From positions 186,001 through 250,000 of the forward strand of contig NZ_FMAO01000001.1 in the NCBI RefSeq assembly GCF_900094835.1: a stretch of DNA of 64,000 bases, given 5' to 3'. The number at the start of each line of letters is the position of its first letter. The stretch's first letter is position 1. Below, in pieces: positions 44,961 to 52,527 of this stretch. The position numbers were made by a program, and so were the translations under genes. The stretch comes from Weissella bombi (GTDB lineage: Bacteria > Bacillota > Bacilli > Lactobacillales > Lactobacillaceae). Below the pieces are notes generated by a model. The model made no database searches. It saw only the letters and a program-made list of their open reading frames with translations, and had not been told where the DNA came from.

Positions 44961-44997
44961 ACTAAAGTTACCATTTAAAGAAAGAGGGTTATCACAC

Positions 44998-45882
44998 ATG
45001 GATTATACAACATTAAATAATGGTACTCGTATGCCACAACTTGGTTTTGGTGTTTTCGAAATCAAACCCGAAGAAACCAAGCAAGCTGTCTTGGATGCTA
45101 TTAAAGCAGGTTATCGTTCAATTGATACTGCCCGTGCCTACTTCAATGAAACTGAAACTGGTGCTGGAATTAACGAAGCAATTAGTGGAGGTTTAGTTTC
45201 ACGCGAAGACTTATTTGTAACGACAAAAGTTATTTATAACGAATATGGTTATGAACAAACGGCCGCTGCAATTGATGACTCACTAAATAAACTTGGGCTT
45301 GATTACATTGACCTTTATTTACTACACCAACCTTATGGGGATGTTTATGGATCATACCAAGCTTTAGTTGACGCGCAAGCTGCTGGAAAAATTAAGTCAA
45401 TTGGTATTTCAAACTTCTATCCCGCAAAATTTGTTGAATTTATGCGTGAAGTTGAGCTACGCAACTGGCCAAAACCAGTTATCAATCAAATTGAATTCAA
45501 TCCTTTGATGCAACAAACATTAGCACAGGATTGGTTACCTAAGTTTGATGTCCAACTAGAAGCTTGGGCTCCTCTAGCTGAAGGTCGTGACAACATTTTC
45601 CAAAATGAAACGTTACAACGTATCGGTGATGCACATCATAAGTCAGTCGCACAAGTTATCTTACGTTGGATTACACAACAAGGATTTGTAACAGTTGCAA
45701 AGTCAGTTAACCCTGCACACATGGCTGACAATATCGATGTCTTTGACTTCACCTTAACGGATGACGAAATGGCCCAAATCAAGGATTTAGATACTAACGC
45801 ACCAAGTTTTGACCACCAAAATCCAGAACTTACTAACATGTTCTACGATATGGTCTATGAAGTTGGTGATTACGCTAATTAG
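44998..45882 (+). CDS. Aldo/keto reductase
   Basis: A 294-residue NADPH-dependent reductase of the 2,5-diketo-gluconate/YtbE type. The catalytic tetrad is seen as SIDTARAYFNE (Asp, Tyr near residues 41-49), TTKVIYNE (Lys near 77) and LYLLHQPYG (His near 110). The coenzyme loop is VAKSVNPAHMADNI near 237. AAAGAGGG lies upstream of the ATG. It is divergent from a LysR regulator, which probably controls it, and ends at a hairpin. Confidence 0.92.
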   Translation: MDYTTLNNGTRMPQLGFGVFEIKPEETKQAVLDAIKAGYRSIDTARAYFNETETGAGINEAISGGLVSREDLFVTTKVIYNEYGYEQTAAAIDDSLNKLGLDYIDLYLLHQPYGDVYGSYQALVDAQAAGKIKSIGISNFYPAKFVEFMREVELRNWPKPVINQIEFNPLMQQTLAQDWLPKFDVQLEAWAPLAEGRDNIFQNETLQRIGDAHHKSVAQVILRWITQQGFVTVAKSVNPAHMADNIDVFDFTLTDDEMAQIKDLDTNAPSFDHQNPELTNMFYDMVYEVGDYAN

Positions 45883-45887
45883 TAATT

Positions 45888-45936
45888 AAACGGCATTCAA
45901 GCTACCCATAAAATGGTAATTTGAATGTCGTTTTAT
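45888..45936 (+). terminator. Terminator after the aldo/keto reductase
   Basis: AAACGGCATTCAA pairs with TTGAATGTCGTTT; the inner stem extends it; T4 follows. Confidence 0.8.
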
Positions 45937-46032
45937 ATTGAATTTAAATGTAAACCGTCTTAAATGCATTCATACTTTACCTATGTTACCCTATTAATAT
46001 AGTAAGGTTTATATCATGAGGAGGTAATTACT

Positions 46033-46914
46033 ATGGATCAGACATATGACCGTAAAGCAATACGTAAAAAAATTAAACGTCACGCTAAGGATGTTCTACA
46101 CAGAGATTTATGGGGAAACGTCGGCTTAATTGCTCCTTGGATGATTGTTATTTATATTATATTTATCTATTCTTATGCTACGACAAGTGTTACTACAGGG
46201 CAAAATGAGACATCGACTGGTCAGGCGTTGTTTGAGGCACTATTTAGTCTTATCTTTGCAATTATCACCGCATACACTATTTATGTAGCCGAATATCAAT
46301 CATTAAAGCAAATGCGTGATGAAACTACTACCGCCAAACCTGTAGAGTCATGGTTTAAAACATATCTCACAAAAAAATGGCAAAAGACTATCTGGTTAAG
46401 CATCTGGATGACATTTCTTTTCTTAATTGGTTGGGCCTTATTAATCAGTTTTGGTCACTTAGGTGTCGGATTATCAAGTATTACAATGACTCTGTATGCT
46501 CTAAGCAACATAAGCATACCGACATTCCTTGTAGTAAGTTTTATCATCAGCTTTATCGTATTTGCCGTCTTTGTTATTATTTACCTGATGAAACAGTATA
46601 AGTACATTTTCATCCCCTTTGTCGGTTTAGATGATCCTTCAACAAAAGGATTTAAGTTAGTTGCTAAATCGCGTGAGTTGATGAAAGGTCATCGTTGGGA
46701 ACTTTTCGTAATGCATCTTAGTTTCTTTTGGTGGTTTTTGCTAATCGGTGTTACTTTGGGATTGGCTAGTTTCTATGTTATGCCATATATATACTTAACA
46801 TTAGCCGGTTATTATGACACCATAAATGACATTCAAAAAAAGAAAGAAGCAAAAGTAACTGAGCAACCTGCTCCTATCAAAGCAGTCGTTCTACAACCAA
46901 ATTCAACGTATTAG
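46033..46914 (+). CDS. DUF975 family membrane protein
   Basis: A 293-residue membrane protein with about six spans. The DUF975 mark is the C-terminal loop VAKSRELMKGHRWELFVMHL, and the N-terminal basic helix RKAIRKKIKRHAKDVL is also typical. The C-terminus carries a Pro-rich soluble tail. Function is unknown; it is a second member of the family in the window (other at 21696-22403) but lacks the DUF2975/XRE neighbours. GAGGAGG precedes the ATG. Confidence 0.85.
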   Translation: MDQTYDRKAIRKKIKRHAKDVLHRDLWGNVGLIAPWMIVIYIIFIYSYATTSVTTGQNETSTGQALFEALFSLIFAIITAYTIYVAEYQSLKQMRDETTTAKPVESWFKTYLTKKWQKTIWLSIWMTFLFLIGWALLISFGHLGVGLSSITMTLYALSNISIPTFLVVSFIISFIVFAVFVIIYLMKQYKYIFIPFVGLDDPSTKGFKLVAKSRELMKGHRWELFVMHLSFFWWFLLIGVTLGLASFYVMPYIYLTLAGYYDTINDIQKKKEAKVTEQPAPIKAVVLQPNSTY

Positions 46915-46920
46915 ATAGTT

Positions 46921-46967
46921 AAAGGGCGTTAATCTAACCAAACTTGGTAGATTGACGCCCTTTTTAT
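46921..46967. terminator. Terminator between convergent DUF975 and HAD genes
   Basis: AAAGGGCGTTAATCTAACCA pairs with the arm GGTAGATTGACGCCC; T5 follows on plus and the A run serves the minus strand. Confidence 0.85.
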
Positions 46968-46978
46968 TTTGCGCAATA

Positions 46979-47794
46979 TTATTTTTTAAACACTAGTTTT
47001 TGCAATGCATTAGCAATACCATCTTCATCATTAGAATCAGTCACATAGTCAGCATGTGCTTTAGCTGCTGCTGAGCCGTTTCCCATAGCAACCGCCTGAC
47101 CAGCAAAATCAAACATCGGAATGTCATTTTTCTCATCACCAAATACCATGACTTCTGCTGGGGAAATACCTAATTTTCCAGTTAGTTGTGTTAACCCATT
47201 ACCTTTATTGACAGACTGATGCATAACTTCCAAAAAATTATCTGCGGCTCTAACGACATAATTTTTATCAGCAAACGCAGCATGCACACCGTCTTCAACT
47301 TTATCCAAAGCTGCCTTTTCACCAACAAATGCAGCTTTAACGATTGTAAAATCATCTGCTAATTCGTCTGGTGTTCTAATAAAAATACCAGCATCATTTT
47401 CCCAAGCTTGAATAACCGCAATCCGACTCACATCATGATTACTTGTATAGACCTCCCCATCCTGGTCTAATACATAATACTGAATATGTTGTTCATTTGC
47501 ATAAGCATCGATGTGCCGATATTCATCATTCGATAGTCCTTTTTGTAACAAAATATCTCCAGCTAATGATTCAATAACACTACCGTTATATGTAATCGCA
47601 TATTGATCAGCACCACTAATACCTAATTCGTTTAAAAACGGTTGAATCCCTCTTAACGGCCGTCCTGAACATAAAACAACCTTCACACCTTCTTCTAGTA
47701 AATTTTGTAATGCATATTTAGTACTTGCCAAAATATGTCCCTGTGAATTTAACAGTGTATCATCTACATCCAGTGCAACAAGCTTAATTGTCAT
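46979..47794 (-). CDS. Cof-type HAD-IIB phosphatase (YidA-like)
   Basis: A 271-residue sugar-phosphatase-like HAD protein. Motif I is VALDVDDTLLNS near residue 5, motif II VVLCSGRPLRGI near 38, the Lys of NKGNGLTQL forms motif III and VFGDEKNDIPMF motif IV. Closest in type to YidA/YxeH. The start at 47794 has GGGGGG about 5 nt upstream; the earlier ATG at 47860 is unsupported. It converges on the DUF975 gene over a shared hairpin. Confidence 0.88.
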   Translation of the reverse strand: MTIKLVALDVDDTLLNSQGHILASTKYALQNLLEEGVKVVLCSGRPLRGIQPFLNELGISGADQYAITYNGSVIESLAGDILLQKGLSNDEYRHIDAYANEQHIQYYVLDQDGEVYTSNHDVSRIAVIQAWENDAGIFIRTPDELADDFTIVKAAFVGEKAALDKVEDGVHAAFADKNYVVRAADNFLEVMHQSVNKGNGLTQLTGKLGISPAEVMVFGDEKNDIPMFDFAGQAVAMGNGSAAAKAHADYVTDSNDEDGIANALQKLVFKK

Positions 47795-48004
47795 TAAGTT
47801 CCCCCCATATTGTGCATTATCAACTAAATTGATTAAATAATCTTTATCAACAACTACCATTGTAACATGTTTTATTTTAATTTATATTATCCAAAATAAC
47901 TCTTGAAAATCTCAAATTTAGCTACTACAATAAAGATAAAGGTTAGGTTAAAACTATTAATGCTTAACTTTTATAAAGATTAAACTAGTTTGGAGGTTAT
48001 TATT

Positions 48005-48418
48005 ATGGCAAATGAGTTATCAAATCGATTCAATGGTATGTTTCACGATTGGGATCACTTCTTCAATGATTTTAATCATCTAACACCATTTGCTCAACAG
48101 TTAAAGAGTGATGTTGTGGATTCAGACAATCATTATGAAGTATCAGTTGATGTTCCTGGAATTAATAAGGATGATATTAATTTAAGCTATCAGGGTGATA
48201 CGTTAACGATTTCTGCTACAAAACAAGCTTCTAAAACTGATAAAGATGATCAAGGTAACGTATTAACTCAAGAACGTTCTGCGGGACACATTCAACGTAG
48301 CTACTACTTACCGGGTGTTGATTTTAATAAAATTACCGCTAAAGTATCAGATGGTGTTTTACAAGTAACTCTACCAAAATCTGAAACAACAAATAATCAT
48401 CGTATTTCAATTGATTAA
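48005..48418 (+). CDS. hsp20: Small heat shock protein (Hsp20/alpha-crystallin)
   Basis: A 137-residue chaperone. The alpha-crystallin domain runs from residue 38 to 130 (YEVSVDVPGINKDDINLSYQ, then GVLQVTLPK), with a short C-terminal tail. It binds unfolding proteins and is induced by heat, acid or ethanol in lactic acid bacteria. ATG 48005 has TGGAGG upstream; the upstream in-frame TTG overlaps that site and is rejected. No CtsR or HrcA box is evident to me in the roughly 200-nt gap upstream. A long hairpin follows. Confidence 0.93.
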   Translation: MANELSNRFNGMFHDWDHFFNDFNHLTPFAQQLKSDVVDSDNHYEVSVDVPGINKDDINLSYQGDTLTISATKQASKTDKDDQGNVLTQERSAGHIQRSYYLPGVDFNKITAKVSDGVLQVTLPKSETTNNHRISID

Positions 48419-48429
48419 TTTAAACAACT

Positions 48430-48478
48430 AAAAGACCTGGCAGCTACTGTTAAATCAGTAACTACCAGGCCTTTTTAT
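48430..48478. terminator. Terminator between hsp20 and the OpuA-type gene
   Basis: AAAGACCTGG and CAGGCCTTT arms plus an inner CAGTAACT-like stem; T5 follows on plus, A4 before it on minus. Confidence 0.8.
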
Positions 48479-48494
48479 CTTAAGCAAATGCTAA

Positions 48495-50228
48495 TTATTT
48501 AAACCAACTATTCACTTGTGATTGATGATTCTTAATCCACTTATTAGCAGCTTGCTTAGGTGACTTACCATCATCCATGTCAAGCATAACACTAGACATA
48601 TCTTCCTTAGTCCAATGGAACTTATCTAGCGCCTTATAAGCATCTGGCTTATCTTCCTTCAATCCCTTACGAACAATGGTGTTAATTGATTCTTCACTAC
48701 CCATCGTCTTCTTAGGATCCTTCAAATACTTCAAATCATATTTCTGGAACATCCAATGTGGCTGCCAACCAGTTACAATAATTTCTTGTTTAGCCTTGAT
48801 TGCCTTATCCAAAGCAACTGTCATAGCACCAGTTGACGATTCAGAAAGCTTCCAACCCTTCTTATCTAATCCATATGCTTTAATAGTATCCTTGGCTAGC
48901 TTAGAAATACCAGCACCAGGTTCAATACCCGTAATTTGCTTACCGGCTTGGTTTTGCAAATCTTCGATACTATTAACATCCATATACGTTGGTACGGTCA
49001 ATCCGTTTGTTGCACCCTTCAAATTAGGTCCTAACAAATCCAATTGGTCTTTATACTTCTTGTATTGTGCCGCATGGGTAGTTGGTAACCAAGATGAAAC
49101 AGAAACATCCGCTTCGCCGTTCGCAACTGATTGCCAAACAATCGCATTATCTAATGATGTCATCTCCACATCATAACCATGTTGACGTAATGCTTGTGCT
49201 AATACGTTACTTGAGGCAACCTCAGAATCCCATTGCACATAAGCAATCTTAATGGTTTCTTTTTGCGAACTAGCTGAAGTAATCGTTGTTACAATACCAG
49301 TTCCTGCCATAATAATGACTGACGCCAGTACGGTCCAGCCCTTCCAATGATGCTTAGGCGTTTCTGCTTTTTGCTTAGGTGTTTGATTAATTTTTTGTGT
49401 TAATCGATCCATGATAATAGCCAAAACTACTAATGAAATTCCATTAACAAATCCCTTACCAACATCAGCATCTTGAACAGCTGATAGAATACCACGACCA
49501 AGACCAGGAGCTCCAATCATTGAAGCCACCACAACCATTGATAGTGCAAGCATCAACGTCTGATTAATACCAGAAAAAATAGTTCCTTTAGCTAAAGGTA
49601 GCTCTAATTTAAACAATTGTTGACGTCCAGTTGAACCAAACGACTCAGCTGCTTCCTTTAGGTCCGTTGGCACTTGCTTAATTCCTAAGCACGACATACG
49701 TACTGTTGGTGGTAAAGCAAAGATAACTGAGGCAAATACCCCTGGTACAACACCGATACCAAAGAACGCAACTGCCGGTATCAAATAGACAAAGGCTGGC
49801 ATCGTCTGCATAAAGTCTAAAATCGGTTGAATAATTTTATTAACCGTCTCATTTTTGGCCATCCAAATTCCCAACGGTACACCAATAATAACTGAGATTA
49901 AACTTGCCATGATAACAAGTGTGAAAGTATTCATCAAATCAGACCATAGACCTTGATTTTCAATGATTAGTAACCCAATTAATGTAAATAAGGGGAATCC
50001 CCATTTTTTATGGGACAATACAACCACTATTAAGGTCATACCAATAATGAATAACCATACCGGAATTGCTGTTAATATATCCGTCGTAGTATTCATGACA
50101 GCATTACCACCACTCTGAATAGCATCAAAGAAACTACTTAAGTGCTTCGTTAGCCAGTCAACACCATCATTAACCCATGAGTCTAGGGGGATTTTAGTGA
50201 ATAAATTTGCTAAAACAAACATCGTCAT
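48495..50228 (-). CDS. Glycine betaine ABC transporter permease-binding protein fusion
   Basis: A 577-residue osmoprotectant transporter subunit of the OpuA/BusAB type. The first 290 residues are the permease, with the EAA loop ESFGSTGRQQLFKLELP near residue 192; after one more membrane span (about 300-318) a substrate-binding domain follows (IKIAYVQWDSEVASSNVLAQ), with the betaine-box tryptophans in later WLPTTHAA and WQPHWMF. Binding at the outer face is thus covalently tied to the pore. The usual ATPase gene (opuAA/busAA) is not adjacent. A good ribosome binding site (GGAGGAGAG) precedes it. Confidence 0.92.
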   Translation of the reverse strand: MTMFVLANLFTKIPLDSWVNDGVDWLTKHLSSFFDAIQSGGNAVMNTTTDILTAIPVWLFIIGMTLIVVVLSHKKWGFPLFTLIGLLIIENQGLWSDLMNTFTLVIMASLISVIIGVPLGIWMAKNETVNKIIQPILDFMQTMPAFVYLIPAVAFFGIGVVPGVFASVIFALPPTVRMSCLGIKQVPTDLKEAAESFGSTGRQQLFKLELPLAKGTIFSGINQTLMLALSMVVVASMIGAPGLGRGILSAVQDADVGKGFVNGISLVVLAIIMDRLTQKINQTPKQKAETPKHHWKGWTVLASVIIMAGTGIVTTITSASSQKETIKIAYVQWDSEVASSNVLAQALRQHGYDVEMTSLDNAIVWQSVANGEADVSVSSWLPTTHAAQYKKYKDQLDLLGPNLKGATNGLTVPTYMDVNSIEDLQNQAGKQITGIEPGAGISKLAKDTIKAYGLDKKGWKLSESSTGAMTVALDKAIKAKQEIIVTGWQPHWMFQKYDLKYLKDPKKTMGSEESINTIVRKGLKEDKPDAYKALDKFHWTKEDMSSVMLDMDDGKSPKQAANKWIKNHQSQVNSWFK

Positions 50229-50363
50229 CTCTCCTCCTTAACTTGTTCGATTTTTACAATTCATATCTGTAACTTAAAAACTGACAACCTTATTATAAAC
50301 ATGAAGTTGTCACTTAAGTCAAATATTACACTTTTAATCTGCTATTAATATCCCATAAATAAT

Positions 50364-50396
50364 AAAAACCTCGTGCCGTTAACACGAGGTTCAAAC
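50364..50396 (-). terminator. Terminator of metQ
   Basis: ACCTCGTG pairs with CACGAGGT and is followed by T5 on the minus strand, so metQ is a single-gene unit. Confidence 0.85.
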
Positions 50397-50398
50397 CA

Positions 50399-51226
50399 TT
50401 ATTTTAGATTCCAAGCTGCATACTGTGAATTATCAAATAACTCTTTAATATCCGCCTTAGTTTGCTTTGTTTGATAAGTTTTTACAATTTGTTTATAGAT
50501 TTTTTTATTGGCTTTATCTTTTGGTGCTGCAATCAAATTAATGTATGGTGCTGCATTTTTCTTTAGATTTTGTTCAACAAGAATATCCTTGTCTTTCAAA
50601 TGCGCATCATGCGCGAAGTTTCCATTGATAACACCAGCATCCGCAGTTTGCAGTGCAGAAACTGCTTGCCCGGCATCGACCTCTTTAATATCTAATTTTT
50701 TCGGATTTACAGTAATATCCTTAACCGTTGGATCCGTTACTTTTTTATTGTACTTAATTAGCTTAGCCTGTACCAAAACATCTAGTGCACGTGCTTCATT
50801 AGTTGCATCGTTAGGCACAACAATGCTGGCACCTTGTTTAATATCACTAACTTTATCAAGCTTTAATGAATACATCCGCATTGGTACAATCACTGTCTTA
50901 CCAATTGACTTTAATTTATTCCCCAATTTTTTATTCTGATCATCAAAGAATATTTTTGTTTGAAAGGCATTCAAGTCTAAACTACCATCCGCCAGTGCTT
51001 GATTTGGTTTAACATAGTCATTAAATTCTTTTAGCTTAATTTTAATACCGTACTCTTTTTGTGTCCGTTTACCAATACGTTCCCATAACTCACGCGAAGT
51101 ATCACCAACCACACCAACTGTAACTGTCTTTTTCGTATCAGCACTAGCAGTTACAATAGGCAACCCTGCTGAAGTCAGCAAAAGCGCCGTTGCAGCAACA
51201 ACCCCAAATTTCGTTCCATTTCTCAT
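50399..51226 (-). CDS. metQ: MetQ/NlpA family methionine-binding protein without lipobox Cys
   Basis: A 275-residue substrate-binding protein of the methionine uptake family. After a signal-like hydrophobic stretch (FGVVAATALLLTSAGLPI, residues 7-24) the mature part starts near DTKKTVTVGVVGD, and later RELWERIGKRTQKEYGIKIK and LDLNAFQTKIFF fit MetQ. Normal MetQ is a lipoprotein with a Leu-x-x-Cys lipobox; here no Cys is present and TASA-D would suit ordinary signal peptidase. Control by a T-box, and absence of metN and metI neighbours, are also notable. ATG 51226 has GGAGGAGA upstream. Confidence 0.88.
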   Translation of the reverse strand: MRNGTKFGVVAATALLLTSAGLPIVTASADTKKTVTVGVVGDTSRELWERIGKRTQKEYGIKIKLKEFNDYVKPNQALADGSLDLNAFQTKIFFDDQNKKLGNKLKSIGKTVIVPMRMYSLKLDKVSDIKQGASIVVPNDATNEARALDVLVQAKLIKYNKKVTDPTVKDITVNPKKLDIKEVDAGQAVSALQTADAGVINGNFAHDAHLKDKDILVEQNLKKNAAPYINLIAAPKDKANKKIYKQIVKTYQTKQTKADIKELFDNSQYAAWNLK

Positions 51227-51263
51227 AACTATATCTCCTCCAATTATCATTAAAAATAGCAAA

Positions 51264-51547
51264 TAAAAAAGTCCCGTTGTATCACACTATGTATGTAATA
51301 CAACGGGACGACTAATTATCGTGTTACCACCCGAGTTCTGTTCATTAATAACTGAACACTCAATTAAGTACGCGTTTAAAAACGGTAATACTCTAGCGCA
51401 ATAACGGGCGCACCCGGAAATAACTTATCATCATAAACTCGCCATTTCGATCACTCTAAGGCCATTTTCATCATCCCCATTGATTGCATTCCACCTAACC
51501 GCAACTCTCTAAACAACTTCGGATTGATTACTTACCTCGTCTTCGTT
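51264..51547 (-). promoter_or_regulatory. T-box riboswitch leader of metQ (methionine-type)
   Basis: The T-box core AACTCGGGTGGTAACACG lies at 51320-51337 on the minus strand, ahead of the terminator hairpin GTCCCGTTGTA/TACAACGGGAC with six T (51264-51309). Stem I, with AAGTA near its base and ATG triplets in the specifier region, occupies the 5' half. The bulge base (UGGU) pairs with an A discriminator, as in tRNA-Met. Promoter: -35 TTGACT (51582-51577), 17-nt spacer, -10 TACAAT (51559-51554). Uncharged tRNA should allow metQ expression. Confidence 0.93.
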
Positions 51548-51610
51548 GCTTATATTGTAAATGCCGTTAAATGAAAAGTCAATAAGTTTATTAGAAAATG
51601 CTCACATTAA

Positions 51611-52282
51611 TTAATCTAATACCTTTTTATCAACAATTTGTAACTGCTCATCAAGTGTATAAATAATTGGCTTGCCATTCGGAATATCTATTTGATCCAG
51701 CTGATCATCTGGCACTTGTTCTAGATACTTAATCAAAACTCGTAAACTACTACCATGGGCAACGATAAACTCATTACGACCATCTTGTAACTTCGGTGCA
51801 ATTGCCTCCTGCCAGTATGGCAACAAGCGCTGTTGTGTCATTTCAAGACTCTCTGCTAATGGGATTGCGACACCAATACGATCGTAAGCTGGCTGATGCT
51901 CTTGCTTTGCTAACTTTGGTGGTACATCGGTAAAGCCGCGACGCCAACTTTCAACTTGTTCAACACCATATTTTTGCCGTGCCTGATCTTTATCCAAACC
52001 AGCTAAAGCACCATAATGACGTTCATTTAACCGCCATGTTTTAAAGATGGGCACCCAATTAATATTTAAAATGTCACAAACAATTAAAGCTGTCATAATA
52101 GTTCGCTTTAACATCGATGTATGAACGTCATCAATTTGAATTGCTGTTTGTTCCAAAGCGATTCCTGCTGCCTGCGCCTGTTGTCGCCCTTTATCCGTTA
52201 AGGTAGCATCTGTCCAACCTGTAAAAGTATTTTGCATATTAGCCGTACTTTCACCATGGCGCATTAATATTAATTTGACCAT
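51611..52282 (-). CDS. gpmA: 2,3-bisphosphoglycerate-dependent phosphoglycerate mutase
   Basis: A 223-residue glycolytic enzyme interconverting 3- and 2-phosphoglycerate. The phosphohistidine motif is LMRHGEST near residue 6, the substrate loop RLNERHYGALAGLDK near 83, and the second His in FIVAHGSSLRVLIKYLE near 178. The fit to the dPGM branch is strong. It sits alone; its stop lies about 30 nt from the T-box -35 region of the downstream metQ unit. Confidence 0.93.
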   Translation of the reverse strand: MVKLILMRHGESTANMQNTFTGWTDATLTDKGRQQAQAAGIALEQTAIQIDDVHTSMLKRTIMTALIVCDILNINWVPIFKTWRLNERHYGALAGLDKDQARQKYGVEQVESWRRGFTDVPPKLAKQEHQPAYDRIGVAIPLAESLEMTQQRLLPYWQEAIAPKLQDGRNEFIVAHGSSLRVLIKYLEQVPDDQLDQIDIPNGKPIIYTLDEQLQIVDKKVLD

Positions 52283-52527
52283 TTCACCTGCTCCTTCGCT
52301 AATTCATTTATTCTAAATATTTATATGTTTATTATATTCATACCACACCAAGCGTACGCTACTTAAGCACATAATATCCAATATTTTCGCATAAAATATA
52401 GTATTTTTTATAAAATTTTGTCAATATTCGTGTTAATTTAAGCTTTTTTTGGAAAAAAGCGTTATTTTGGTTAGATAACTTATATTTCTTAGCAATAATA
52501 AATAAAGGAGAAGCTAAACAACTTTTT

